Source of the DNA: Saururus chinensis
Taxonomy: Eukaryota; Streptophyta; Magnoliopsida; Piperales; Saururaceae
DNA: 64,000 bases
NCBI GenBank assembly: GCA_035235625.1
Contig: CP141148.1
Span: forward strand, 10,597,001 to 10,661,000
Reading direction: 5' to 3'
The position numbers and the translations under genes are program-made. This document shows positions 33,501-42,670 of the stretch, piece after piece. Numbering within the stretch: position 1 is the stretch's first letter; each line of letters begins with the position of its first letter. The notes below the pieces were generated by a model, which was not told the origin of the DNA, did no database searches, and saw nothing but the letters and a program-made list of their open reading frames with translations.

Positions 33501-36500
33501 ATGATGCGGAATCTCTGGCGGCAGCCAGAGCTATATCTCTTTCAGCAGAACAAGACTTTTGCAAAGTCATTTTTGAGGGCAACTCCATCAATGTCATAAA
33601 GGCATTCGAATCGCAAAATCCATATGGTTCTTCATGGGGTCATACTTTTAGACAGTCTAAGAATAATCTGAATGTGTTCACAAGTTTGTTTTCTCAATAT
33701 GTGGGTAGAGATGGTAACCAAGTGGCACATCACTTCATTCCAAGATCTGGCACAATGACATTTCCTCTAGCTGTGAGGTTGGCCAGTTTGTACAATGTTG
33801 ATAGAGCTATCTTAGTTGGGATGTTGTTTGTAGACCTATTTGAAGGGAATCTAGGAATTCATTCTCATCTTGTTGCCGGATTGACCTGAGCGAATTATTT
33901 TGGAAATTAGTGATGAACAAAGAATCATTGTGGGTGTGTTGGAAACATTCCTATTATATAATGAATATATCTATATGATATCCTCAATCTCATAAATGCT
34001 CTTCTTATTCGTGGGAGGAAATTATTTCTCATAGAGATATTTTACGAGATGGAAGCCACCGTTGTCAAATGCTGTCAAAGTTAATTTTGATGCTGCAATC
34101 TTTCCTAACATTCCTAGAACAGGGGGTGGGTGTGGTGATAAGAGATACCCAAGGAGATATTCTGGTTTCTTTGAGCGATGTAGAGCAAGCAGTGTCTGAA
34201 TAGGATGATGCGGAATCTCTGGCGGCAGCCAGAGCTATATCTCTTTCAGCAGAACAAGACTTTTGCAAAGTCATTTTTGAGGGCAACTCCATCAATGTCA
34301 TAAAGGCATTCGAATCGCAAAATCCATATGGTTCTTCATGGGGTCATACTTTTAGACAGTCTAAGAATAATCTGAATGTGTTCACAAGTTTGTTTTCTCA
34401 ATATGTGGGTAGAGATGGTAACCAAGTGGCACATCACTTCATTCCAAGATCCGGCACAATGACATTTCCTCTAGCTGTGAGGTTGGCCAGTTTGTACAAT
34501 GTTGATAGAGCTATCTTAGTTGGGATGTTGTTTGTAGACCTATTTGAAGGGAATCTAGGAATTCATTCTCATCTTGTTGCCGGATTGACCTGAGCGAATT
34601 ATTTTGGAAATTAGTGATGAACAAAGAATCATTGTGGGTGTGTTGGAAACATTCCTATTATATAATGAATATATCTATATGATATCCTCAATCTCATAAA
34701 TGCTCTTCTTATTCGTGGGAGGAAATTATTTCTCATAGAGATATTTTACGAGATGGAAGCCACCGTTGTCAAATGCTGTCAAAGTTAATTTTGATGCTGC
34801 AATCTTTCCTAACATTCCTAGAACAGGGGGTGGGTGTGGTGATAAGAGATACCCAAGGAGATATTCTGGTTTCTTTGAGCGATGTAGAGCAAGCAGTGTC
34901 TGAATAGGATGATGCGGAATCTCTGGCGGCAGCCAGAGCTATATCTCTTTCAGCAGAACAAGACTTTTGCAAAGTCATTTTTGAGGGCAACTCCATCAAT
35001 GTCATAAAGGCATTCGAATCGCAAAATCCATATGGTTCTTCATGGGGTCATACTTTTAGACAGTCTAAGAATAATCTGAATGTGTTCACAAGTTTGTTTT
35101 CTCAATATGTGGGTAGAGATGGTAACCAAGTGGCACATCACTTCATTCCAAGATCTGGCACAATGACATTTCCTCTAGATGTAGAGCAAGCAGTGTCTGA
35201 ATAGGATGATGCGGAATCTCTGGCGGCAGCCAGAGCTATATCTCTTTCAGCAGAACAAGACTTTTGCAAAGTCATTTTTGAGGGCAACTCCATCAATGTC
35301 ATAAAGGCATTCGAATCGCAAAATCCATATGGTTCTTCATGGGGTCATACTTTTAGACAGTCTAAGAATAATCTGAATGTGTTCACAAGTTTGTTTTCTC
35401 AATATGTGGGTAGAGATGGTAACCAAGTGGCACATCACTTCATTCCAAGATCTGGCACAATGACATTTCCTCTAGCTGTGAGGTTGGCCAGTTTGTACAA
35501 TGTTGATAGAGCTATCAGTATTTATCAAATCTGTACCTACCTAACGGAACGCTATTGGAAAACCTTACTTGTTGTGATGAAAGTTTCCTTTCATCAAAAT
35601 AAGAATAATAACAATTTTATAACAGAGACAAAATAAAACCATCAATGTTCATAGTTTATGTAATATAGTCAGCCTCAATTTAAATGCCTAAATATTACAT
35701 AACTGTGAACATAGCAAATGCAAATATAGTGACCAATGGAAATGAAAAATCCTTAAAGAATGAGTGACACCTACTTGGCGATGTCTATATATTGTTCGCG
35801 CTGGTCTTGAGTCTGCACACGAAGAGTAGCTTGTACATTGGCTAAACTTGAAGTTCCAGAAATCCGAACAACAGCAATAAGATCATATGCAAATTTCCTC
35901 TGGATCCTGTCCGTGATATCCTGCTCAATGCCATGCCATCTCTGAGTTCGTTCAGCTGCTGAAACAAAGAATTTCCCCTGTAGAGGAAGTACTCTTCCAT
36001 TGCTCATAGACTGATGTAGAAGAATCTTGCAGCCTCGACCAGACCAATTATTAAGGCCATCTTCAAATTTAGGGTTACGTATAATACTTTCTTCTCCATG
36101 GATGGAATACTTTTTCATGACTGGAAGCTTTGACAGAAAATGCTGGTGGGACAGTGGTTTCAGAAAAATTAAAACTATAGAAAAAGATGAAAAATAAAGA
36201 TTATTCTGGGAAAAAGCATTAAATGCATTTCAATAAAGATAAGTGTAACATACCGGTCAGTCAAAAGACAATTATATAAAGCATGGAATGTAATCTCATG
36301 TCTTGTCGAGATCTTGATCTCAGTGACACAACCGAGGCAAGAGAAGATGTAATCAGGCTTTCTAGCATGTTTACATTGTCTCGGAGAGATCTTGCTCCTC
36401 TCGAACAGGTCTCAACAAGATCTCGCTCATCTTGCCCAGAGTTATGAAAAAATAGTAAAAAAAAGTCATATCATGTTCAAGAAGATGGGGCTGCCCCATG

Positions 36501-38710
36501 TCATTCTAGCTACTATTGATATATTTTTTCCATTTCATTGCTTTCTTTAGGTGTATCTTCTCAAGCTTTCTACTTTAATGTATGATATTAACTCTATTTG
36601 CATGATATTATATTTATTTGAGAGTAGTATAGGTTGTCAAAATTAATAGTGAAAAACCTTTCTTAAGATGACCAAGAGAGCGAGATTATATTATATGATC
36701 TCTTTTTGAGATCTTTCAGAGATCTCGTCTCCTTGGCTGACCGAGACAAGTCCGAGATCTGAGACTGCAAACCTATACTACTCTCAAATAAATATAATCT
36801 TCCTTTCTTATTACCTTCCTTTCTTCTACACTGGCTGAAGAGATGGAAACAGAATCTATTAGAATGTCAACCCCTGGAGAAGGCCCTTCAAAATAAAGTG
36901 TCACTTTAGTCGGTATCTGTTCCAAATAAAATCTTCCATCCAACCCTTCCCACCATTCAAATGATGCCATGGCTCTGCAAGGATAAACCCCAAGTAAATG
37001 AAACAGTCATATTTACTTGTTCTTCAATAATTAGTGGCGAGACATGCCAAATTCCACTGTCTTCATTGTTTTCATTTTCCGTAAGTACATACAAGCTTGA
37101 AGGCCAATTAATTTAGAGATGTTACAGGCAACAAACGCAGACAGGAACAAATAAAGACACTAATACCTTCCGACGCACCAGTGACCAGTGGTAGAATCCA
37201 TGTATTCTAATCTCAGAGTTGTTTGTACTTGGGTAGTTTCCTGATTTCTGGCACCAGAAACTCTAACATAGGCAGACACAATATAAGTGCATCCTGAAGA
37301 AATTCTCTGAGTGATATCTTGCTCCAAACCTTGCCAGCACTCTGTGCGTTTTGAAACAATAGCAAAACACTTTCCAGACTTTGCCTTTACATCAGGAATG
37401 TAAGAGGTCTTCCCAGATTGCACATATGCTTCACAACAAATGGGTTGCCATGAATCAAGTCCTCGGGTGAAATTTGAATTAAGAATGATGTTGTCAATCA
37501 GATTGTCATTCCAGAGACCAGTGGTCTCTTGTGACCTCTGCTTGAAAAGAAACAAATGACATTGAGACACACAAGAATCTAATAGACAAATCATTTTTTT
37601 CCTTTGAATTTAGATACATGAGGACAAATTTTATATCTAAAGGTCAACACGAAAATAAAACACATTAAGGACAAAACATAATGAAATGGTGACTTAAGGA
37701 AGAACTATCCTGCTAAAAGATGTCTAAGTTCTGCCATATTACTAGACTTGGTCCAACAATTAAAACTACATGATTTGATGTGGCAGGGTCCCCTTATGTA
37801 ATACAGCATCTATTGCCAATAGAATCTGCAAATTTGTTATCTGCAACCATCTTTAAGCTTGATGCCTAGCACAGGACTCTCATGACTAAACAGCCAATGA
37901 CATTAAAAGTGCTACTTCTGGGATTGGGTGCCTCTTCTCCAATCAGAATTTTGGTCCCATTGTTCAAACCCGTCTCTTTTAATTATCAAATTTATCGGCA
38001 ATAAAAATGAAAATGGGTGATTGTGTATTAAAAGTTATTGGCGGCTTAGCCATGTGGACTAGTTTGAGCTCAACAGCAAGGTTGCTAGCTCTTGAAAATG
38101 ATAAGTACGTAATGGCACTAACTACTCTTCCAAACAGATCTAAAAAGACCTCGTTCCACAAAATGTGGCGAAAGAAGAGGTAAAAAAACATGGGAATAAA
38201 CTGATTTCTTAAGGTCATGTACCACAGTAGTCGGTGGATTCCATCACGATAAATATTGACATGAAATTAAGTGTAACTGCTAATCTGCTAGGCAAAAAAA
38301 TCCCCTGTGATTAGAAAAACTGAATTGGACCATGCACAGGAAAGCAGAAACTAATATCAATTAAGCAAGAGCCACTATCAGATTAAGTTCCGGAAGAATA
38401 AGCGGATTACAATTATGCACAAACAGCTACTGTTCCAAGCTCCACTGCCCAACAAGATTTCACTCTCTACATTACCAGTAAATGGGAATATTTTTTGTGC
38501 GAAATATATGAATGAAAGAAAAATGAGCAGCCATAACTGGGAGAAAGCAGGAAACAAAAATTTTACTTTATACAATGGACAACGGGGAAACTGAGCAATT
38601 AGAACAAAAAAGAAATCAAACAAGCAAATGGGTACCTGAGAATCTGACGGGTTAGGAGATATGCATGGTCCGGCTGCACAACATGAAGGCGAAACCAATT
38701 TCTTCATCAT
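30379..38710 (-). CDS. xylanase gene A: exon 1 + CBM22-1 + CBM22-2, catalytic end missing
   Basis: Five minus-strand exons splice in frame into 384 codons with no stop: 38636-38710 (MMKKLVSPSCCAAGPC...), 37167-37537 and 36815-36974 (first CBM22), 35775-36142 and 30379-30556 (second CBM22). All introns use GT-AG. No signal peptide is evident. CBM22 modules bind xylan. In family members they precede a third CBM22 and a GH10 endoxylanase domain, neither of which follows here: the next minus-strand exons are a second CBM22-1 (gene B). A TATA box lies at 38797-38806 and a copia LTR begins about 125 bp upstream of the ATG. Introns have accumulated a MITE, a tandem array and a fold-back element. It may be a truncated gene or a producer of a binding-only protein. 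Confidence 0.8.
31188..31646. mobile_element. MITE (459 bp) with CTAGGGGTGTAAA ends
   Basis: CTAGGGGTGTAAA at 31188 and TTTATACCCCTAG ending at 31646 are inverted repeats with one mismatch. CTAGGG immediately flanks both sides (31182-31187 and 31647-31652). The AT-rich interior has no transposase. End sequence and size suit an hAT-type MITE, although hAT duplications are normally 8 bp. It lies in the gene A intron between exons 4 and 5. Confidence 0.65.
31653..32631. other. gene A intron sequence, no gene seen
   Basis: Holds a frame at 31827-32213 whose product (rich in Lys, Arg, Gln) I do not recognise and which lacks any supporting context. I treat it as non-coding. Confidence 0.4.
32632..35516 (+). 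repeat. 704-bp tandem array, about 4.1 copies, of an RNase H pseudogene
   Basis: Units start at 32632, 33336, 34040 and 34744 with an exact 704-bp period and near identity. The fourth is cut at about 35175 and joined to a last partial copy ending at 35516. Each unit carries a decayed plant RNase H-like (RVT_3) sequence: KVNFDAAIF, a frameshift, GVGVVIRDTQGDILVSLS, a TAG stop inside EQAVSE.DDAESLAAARA, then KVIFEGNSINVIKAFES and GRDGNQVAHHF. All full copies share the same stop and frameshift, so the sequence decayed before it was amplified. It lies in the gene A intron between exons 4 and 5. Confidence 0.93.
35775..36142 (-). CDS. gene A exon 4: CBM22-2 first half
   Basis: 368 nt. I place the acceptor at CCCACCAG, giving HFLSKLPVMKKYSIHGEES, because it keeps phase 0 after exon 3; an acceptor nearer the start cannot be excluded. 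It continues RNPKFEDGLNNWSGRGCKIL, RWHGIEQDITDRI and NVQATLRVQTQDQ. The donor AA|GTAGGT gives phase 2 into exon 5. Confidence 0.8.
36607..36798. repeat. fold-back element with perfect 29-bp inverted repeats
   Basis: 36607-36635 is the exact reverse complement of 36770-36798 (core TTTGAGAGTAGTATAGG / CCTATACTACTCTCAAA), with 134 bp between. The spacer and the region to its left (from about 36290) are rich in GAGATCT and CTCGTCTC words. Lies in the intron after gene A exon 3, 16 bp from the donor. Confidence 0.75.
36815..36974 (-). CDS. gene A exon 3: CBM22-1 second half
   Basis: 160 nt after acceptor TCCTTGCAG. Encodes AMASFEWWEGLDGRF, then LYFEGPSPGVDILIDSVSIS, ending SVEERK at donor AAG|GTAATA. 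Length and phase equal the gene B exon 28217-28376. Confidence 0.86.
37167..37537 (-). CDS. gene A exon 2: CBM22-1 first half
   Basis: 371 nt between acceptor TTTCAAGCAG and donor GGAAG|GTATTA. Encodes RSQETTGLWNDNLIDNIILN, then LDSWQPICCEAYV, RTECWQGLEQDITQRIS and YIVSAYVRVSGA. Typical CBM22 N-terminal half with the conserved RT.CWQGLEQDIT segment. Confidence 0.87.
37538..38635 (-). other. gene A intron 1
   Basis: About 1.1 kb between exons 1 and 2, bounded by GTACCC and AAGCAG on the minus strand. No gene or repeat recognised within it. Confidence 0.6.
38636..38710 (-). CDS. gene A exon 1 (start)
   Basis: Minus strand from ATG at 38710 to donor CTCAG|GTACCC: MMKKLVSPSCCAAGPCISPN plus PSDSQ, 25 codons, phase 0 into exon 2. 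The first of two adjacent ATGs is used here. Exon 1 rests on splice sites, frame and the TATA box 90 bp upstream rather than on domain similarity. Confidence 0.68.
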
Positions 38711-38796
38711 ATTATTCAGAGTGTTGCAACCCCAATCTCAGTTGATGGCTTATGAAACTTTTGAAGCCAAAGAGGAGGGAAGCGGAATGCTCCTAA

Positions 38797-38806
38797 TATA
38801 TATATA
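38797..38806 (-). promoter_or_regulatory. TATA box of gene A
   Basis: TATATATATA about 90 bp upstream of the gene A ATG, leaving room for a short 5' leader. The copia LTR end lies only about 30 bp further upstream, in the same transcriptional direction. Confidence 0.55.
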
Positions 38807-38830
38807 GTGGGCTGAGTAGTGGGCGTGTTT

Positions 38831-38912
38831 GCCTGTTGCAGGGAACGTTCTGAAACGGACCAGATTTTTCCCTGTTGCAGGAAACGTTCTGGAACAGACC
38901 AGATTTTTTGTA
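38831..38912. repeat. two tandem copies of a 42-bp unit at the LTR end
   Basis: CCTGTTGCAGGRAACGTTCT and the following GRAACRGACCAGATTTTT occur twice in a row. The middle LTR (near 46600) retains only one unit. Confidence 0.75.
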
Positions 38913-39443
38913 TATAAAAAGTGAACCGCCTCCCGCCAGAAGCAATCAGGAGTTGTCGACAGCTCAGCGAGTCAATCTTTTATTCAATTGTATATGTGTG
39001 TGTCTTTAAGTCAGATGAATAAAAGGTCTAAATCCAATGCGCTCTCTGAACAAAAACTGAGACGGTCACCCTGAATTCCGACCGTGGTTTTGGTGGTTTT
39101 TAAAGCTCTCTCTGTCAACTCTCAACCGCCGCCGACTTAGTTCGGCCTGTTGCCCAGTCGTTAATCTTGACCTTCCATTCGAGGTTAGTGATTCACCACT
39201 TAAAATTATAGCTTAGGGGCTATTTGGACGAAAATTATAAATAAAATTTTTTTAAGATTAAAAAAAAATTTTATAAATTAAATTTAGTTATAAAATTTTT
39301 TAAATGTATTAAATTTACAATAAATTGTTGGATTCATCATGATTTGTGATTAATTTTTATTTTTTTAAGTAATCTTTTCATTGAGAGATTTTGTGACTAA
39401 TCAACGGCAGTAATTTATTTTTATTTTTATTTTCAATTATACC

Positions 39444-39790
39444 TTATGAGTCTCGTCTGATTCTGTGAAGCTCCGCTGTAGGAAGGATGGCCTGGTGTGA
39501 TTTTTGTGAAGCTCCGCTGGCCATCGAGGCCCCGACCACCAATACTGTCGGGTTGTCAGACAGGAATCGCTTTGAGATGGGCCCGCCCGGCCGCAGCGCT
39601 GCGATTCGGGCCTGAAACTCCTCCCGGATGCCCGGTAGGTGGGCCGGGATGCCGCGGAAGATATCGGGCTGGGGACCGAGGCCCGGGCAGAGCGACTTCA
39701 TCTAGAACCCGGTTAGGAACCTCCGGGCCTAGGACTGGAACTCCGCGAGGGAGAAGGGGTCGATGTAGTGGAAGTCGGATTCGATGTTCA
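39444..39790 (-). pseudogene. captured gene fragment, unrecognised
   Basis: GC-rich, unlike its surroundings. The minus strand from 39790 reads MNIESDFHYIDPFSLAEFQS, a stop, ARRFLTGF, a stop, then MKSLCPGLGPQPDIFRGIPA and LPGIREEFQARIAALRPGGP, then NPTVLVVGASMASG in one frame. Consistent frame and GC content suggest a real coding exon carrying two nonsense changes. I do not recognise the family. It starts just inside the conserved left end of element 1. Confidence 0.5.
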
Positions 39791-41730
39791 TGATATGGGA
39801 TACCTCCGACGAAGGAAAGGATTTTCCGAATCGAGAAGAGGCACTTCGTTCAGATCCTACTTCTGCTCCTCCTGATCTTTTGCGTCAAAGGTCACGGATT
39901 ATATGTGATTGGCAGCTTGATGTGAGTTTCTTTTTGTTTAATTCAGTTGAAATATTTGCTTTTGGAATGGCAAATCAAGCAGCATCAAGTTTTGTTCTCA
40001 TCTTCATTGGCTTAGTGTTTGACATTTCGATTTCAGCAGGATCTGAATTTTTTTTTTCTATACAAATTTCTGTTCGAGATAGAACTGAAGCACAGGTTAA
40101 TTTTTTGTCGTTCTGCTTCTATTCTTTGTTTGAGTATTGTTTTCAGAAATATATTTTGAAACTGGTCGTGGATGTTTCTCAGGATCTGCGATTGTTTTGA
40201 TTAGAGACTGTTATTGAAACTGGTCGTGGATTATTTAGATCAACCTTTTTTATGCATTGTACCTTCTGTTTGTGATTTGTAGGTACTTAGTGGAACTTGT
40301 AGGTGTGTTTTGGCGAGTTGATCTATTTAAGGTGGCGTAAGTGCCACCAGGGATTCTCTCTTTGAAGTAAATTGTGTGAACTTTTGGATTCGACGTATTG
40401 GTTAACGAATGCTGTAGTGCCTTATTTCGGCCCGGCCCTTTTCTCTCTGTCTGAATGAGTATAGCATTCCAACTCGTGCCCCTTTAGTTCTTACATCTTC
40501 TTCATATGTTCCTTGCATGTCGTGGCTGATGTTCATATGTCATTATTTTTATGTCCCTCCTAGATTTTTATGAGGATTGAAGTCTTGATTTTTTATGAAT
40601 ATGTGGAATTTCTGTTTTTCAGAAGTTTTTTACAAATTTCTGACAGTAGTTTTGATGTATAATATTTATAGATAATTTATGGGCTGTAATTTTGATTGAA
40701 ACCACCCTTTTGTTTGCATTGATCCGATGGACTGATTTCTAGAGTTTGTCGTGGATTGATGTTTCAGGGAATAAAAACATAAGTCTCTCTTCTCTTAATG
40801 AAGTCCCCTATTATTTTTCTGTTGAACGAAAGAAGTTTTGATTTCCTGAATCTGCCAAAGTAGCTAAAGATCCTATCATTATTTTTGCATAGTTAAAATC
40901 TCTTTGATACCTTCTTTCCTATATTGTTATAGGAACAGCCGCACTGGCAGCCTTCAATTGAGGCCTTCCAGTGTCTTGTGATGAAGGGTTGACAAGCTTA
41001 GAATTACTCGTGGCTGGCGAATCACCAATTTCTTCTGGCTTTAGTGCTTTTGTTATCTATATATGCTTTACTTGTTAAAATATGTGAGTAGATGCATTCT
41101 GATAAATAATGTTGGCAAAGATATCTTTTTAAGCCAATTACTCCACATAAATATAACATGCCAATCCTATTATCAAAATCTCTTCTCCTTATTTCCTGTC
41201 TTCTGAGTCATGTACCTATCATAAGATTTCACTTTTCATCAATATAATATATTTTCAGTGTATTATGCTTATAAAATACCATAAATTTTGAATCTTTGTC
41301 CAGTCTACATGAGAATTGAGAATTGAGATGGCGAACCACGGTTTAATCCTAATTTTCTGCCTTTGTTCTATGTAATCCCATTTGGAGTACATTCCCAAGC
41401 CCCTCCAACGGAAATGCTTCTTATTTATTTAAACTTGTTCCTTTGCATTTTATTTATGTATTGAAAGTAAAATCTTCTTTGTATACATTTTGACCAATTA
41501 CACATTGTGTTCTTTGTATTTCAAAAAGCTCTCTTTTAGTTTTTTATATAACTTTTGCTTTTTAGCTTTTTGTGGCGACAAAAATAGTGGAGTAGGAGAT
41601 AGAGAAATACTGGTTCAACACTTGCTCGTTGGTGAAAACGACCTTAACCTTCTCGTGGAGCTTCAACATAAGATCTCGCCCACATCAAAAACATAGAAGA
41701 TTTATTTTACACTGAAGCATTATGTTTTTA
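39791..41730 (+). other. further cargo of element 1, gene-like but unrecognised
   Basis: A plus-strand stretch at 39795-39930 reads WDTSDEGKDFPNREEALRSD then PPDLLRQRSRIICDWQLD before a GTGAGT donor-like site. Another at about 41575-41695 reads GDREILVQHLLVGENDLNLL. Long T-rich, intron-like sequence lies between them. This looks like a captured 5' gene portion with introns, but no family is recognised. Confidence 0.35.
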
Positions 41731-42670
41731 TGCTTTGTTTTTTTATCCAACGTCCATTGGTGGGTTGAAGCTTTTGAGTTGTGATGACTCAAGTGTAATG
41801 CTTAGTAGGTGGAAATTATGAAGAAGGTTTATGCTCTTTTTTGTCCAGTTGTGAATTTGATGTTCCATCTGCCAAAGGTTTCAATTGTTTTATTCTCTGG
41901 TCCTACATATTCATACTATGTTATTCGTTAATTTCTAGTTGAGGTCCCCATCGACATGATTAGCTTTGATCCCACATTAGGGGTTGGAAACACACAAGTG
42001 ACTAGGTTCATCAATATGCAAATGGCATGGCAAGGAGTTGCCGTGTTGAAAGGCTTTGTTTTCCAATCAGAACATATTCATCCCGTACAATTCCCATTTG
42101 AAAGCTAGTATATTCTGTGATATATTAGTATAGTTGATCTGGCCCTTTGTCTCGGAGTGCTTGTTCTATTCTCAGTACATATATGGGGTAATGCTTCCAA
42201 AGCATGTAGTGAGAAAAGCATTTAAAAATACTCTCTCTATGCCATATACATGTCCTATTTAGCTTTCCAAAATAAATTAATTTTAATTTATTAAAAAAAT
42301 TAAATAAGACAACATATAATAAAGAAAGTATTATCTCCCTCTAGGAAGATGCAAAGAAATTTAGTAGGCATGTGTGTAATTTTAAATGTTAAATCCACTT
42401 TTTGTATGGTTTTAACAAACATGATTCATTCATAAATTTTTCATTAATCAAATTCATAAAACATGTATTAGCCAAATATAAAATACTTCATCAATGAATT
42501 TGACTAATTAAATTCACGTGAATTTTGATTTACTACACAGACTAATCTGTATCCAAATAACCCCTTAATGAGTATTTAAATTCAGGCTCATTACTTAGAC
42601 ATAAGCTCAAAATAATGTCAATTAAGATAATTAGGCCACTTAATGTTTTAATATAAAAATAAGCCCAACA

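Larger units (their letters stand above)
39216..42564. mobile_element. PIF/Harbinger-type element 1 with captured sequence (3.35 kb)
   Basis: Ends are GGGGCTATTTGGA at the left and the reverse complement of GGGGTTATTTGGA at the right, flanked by TTA on both sides (39213-39215, 42565-42567). The second LTR copy has an uninterrupted AGCTTAATGGGTATTT at about 51172, the pre-insertion sequence, which proves the boundaries and a 3-bp TTA duplication. About 220 bp at each end match element 2 (46891-51050), while the centres do not. No transposase is recognised. The cargo is gene-like (see 39444-39790). A TTA duplication with a GGGGCTATTTGG-like end is characteristic of PIF/Harbinger. Confidence 0.8.
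38838..42670 (-). repeat. copia LTR (lower), split by PIF/Harbinger-type element 1
   Basis: On the minus strand a polypurine tract (GGTGGGAGAA) precedes TGTTGGGCTTATT at 42670, the LTR start. The LTR runs to 42565, is interrupted by the element 39216-42564, and resumes from 39215 to the TGCAACA end at about 38838. Without the insert it is about 0.48 kb. Its parts match the middle LTR (46594-46890 plus 51051-51242) in the same order. It ends next to the gene A promoter. Confidence 0.75.

Noticed and set aside
32657-35005. repeated 78-codon minus-strand frames in the tandem array
   Set aside because: They are antisense shadows of the RNase H pseudogene units and persist only because the units are copies.
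32632-35516. CRISPR-like or satellite array
   Set aside because: The unit is 704 bp without spacers and is a transposon-derived pseudogene in a plant intron, so neither CRISPR nor centromeric satellite applies.
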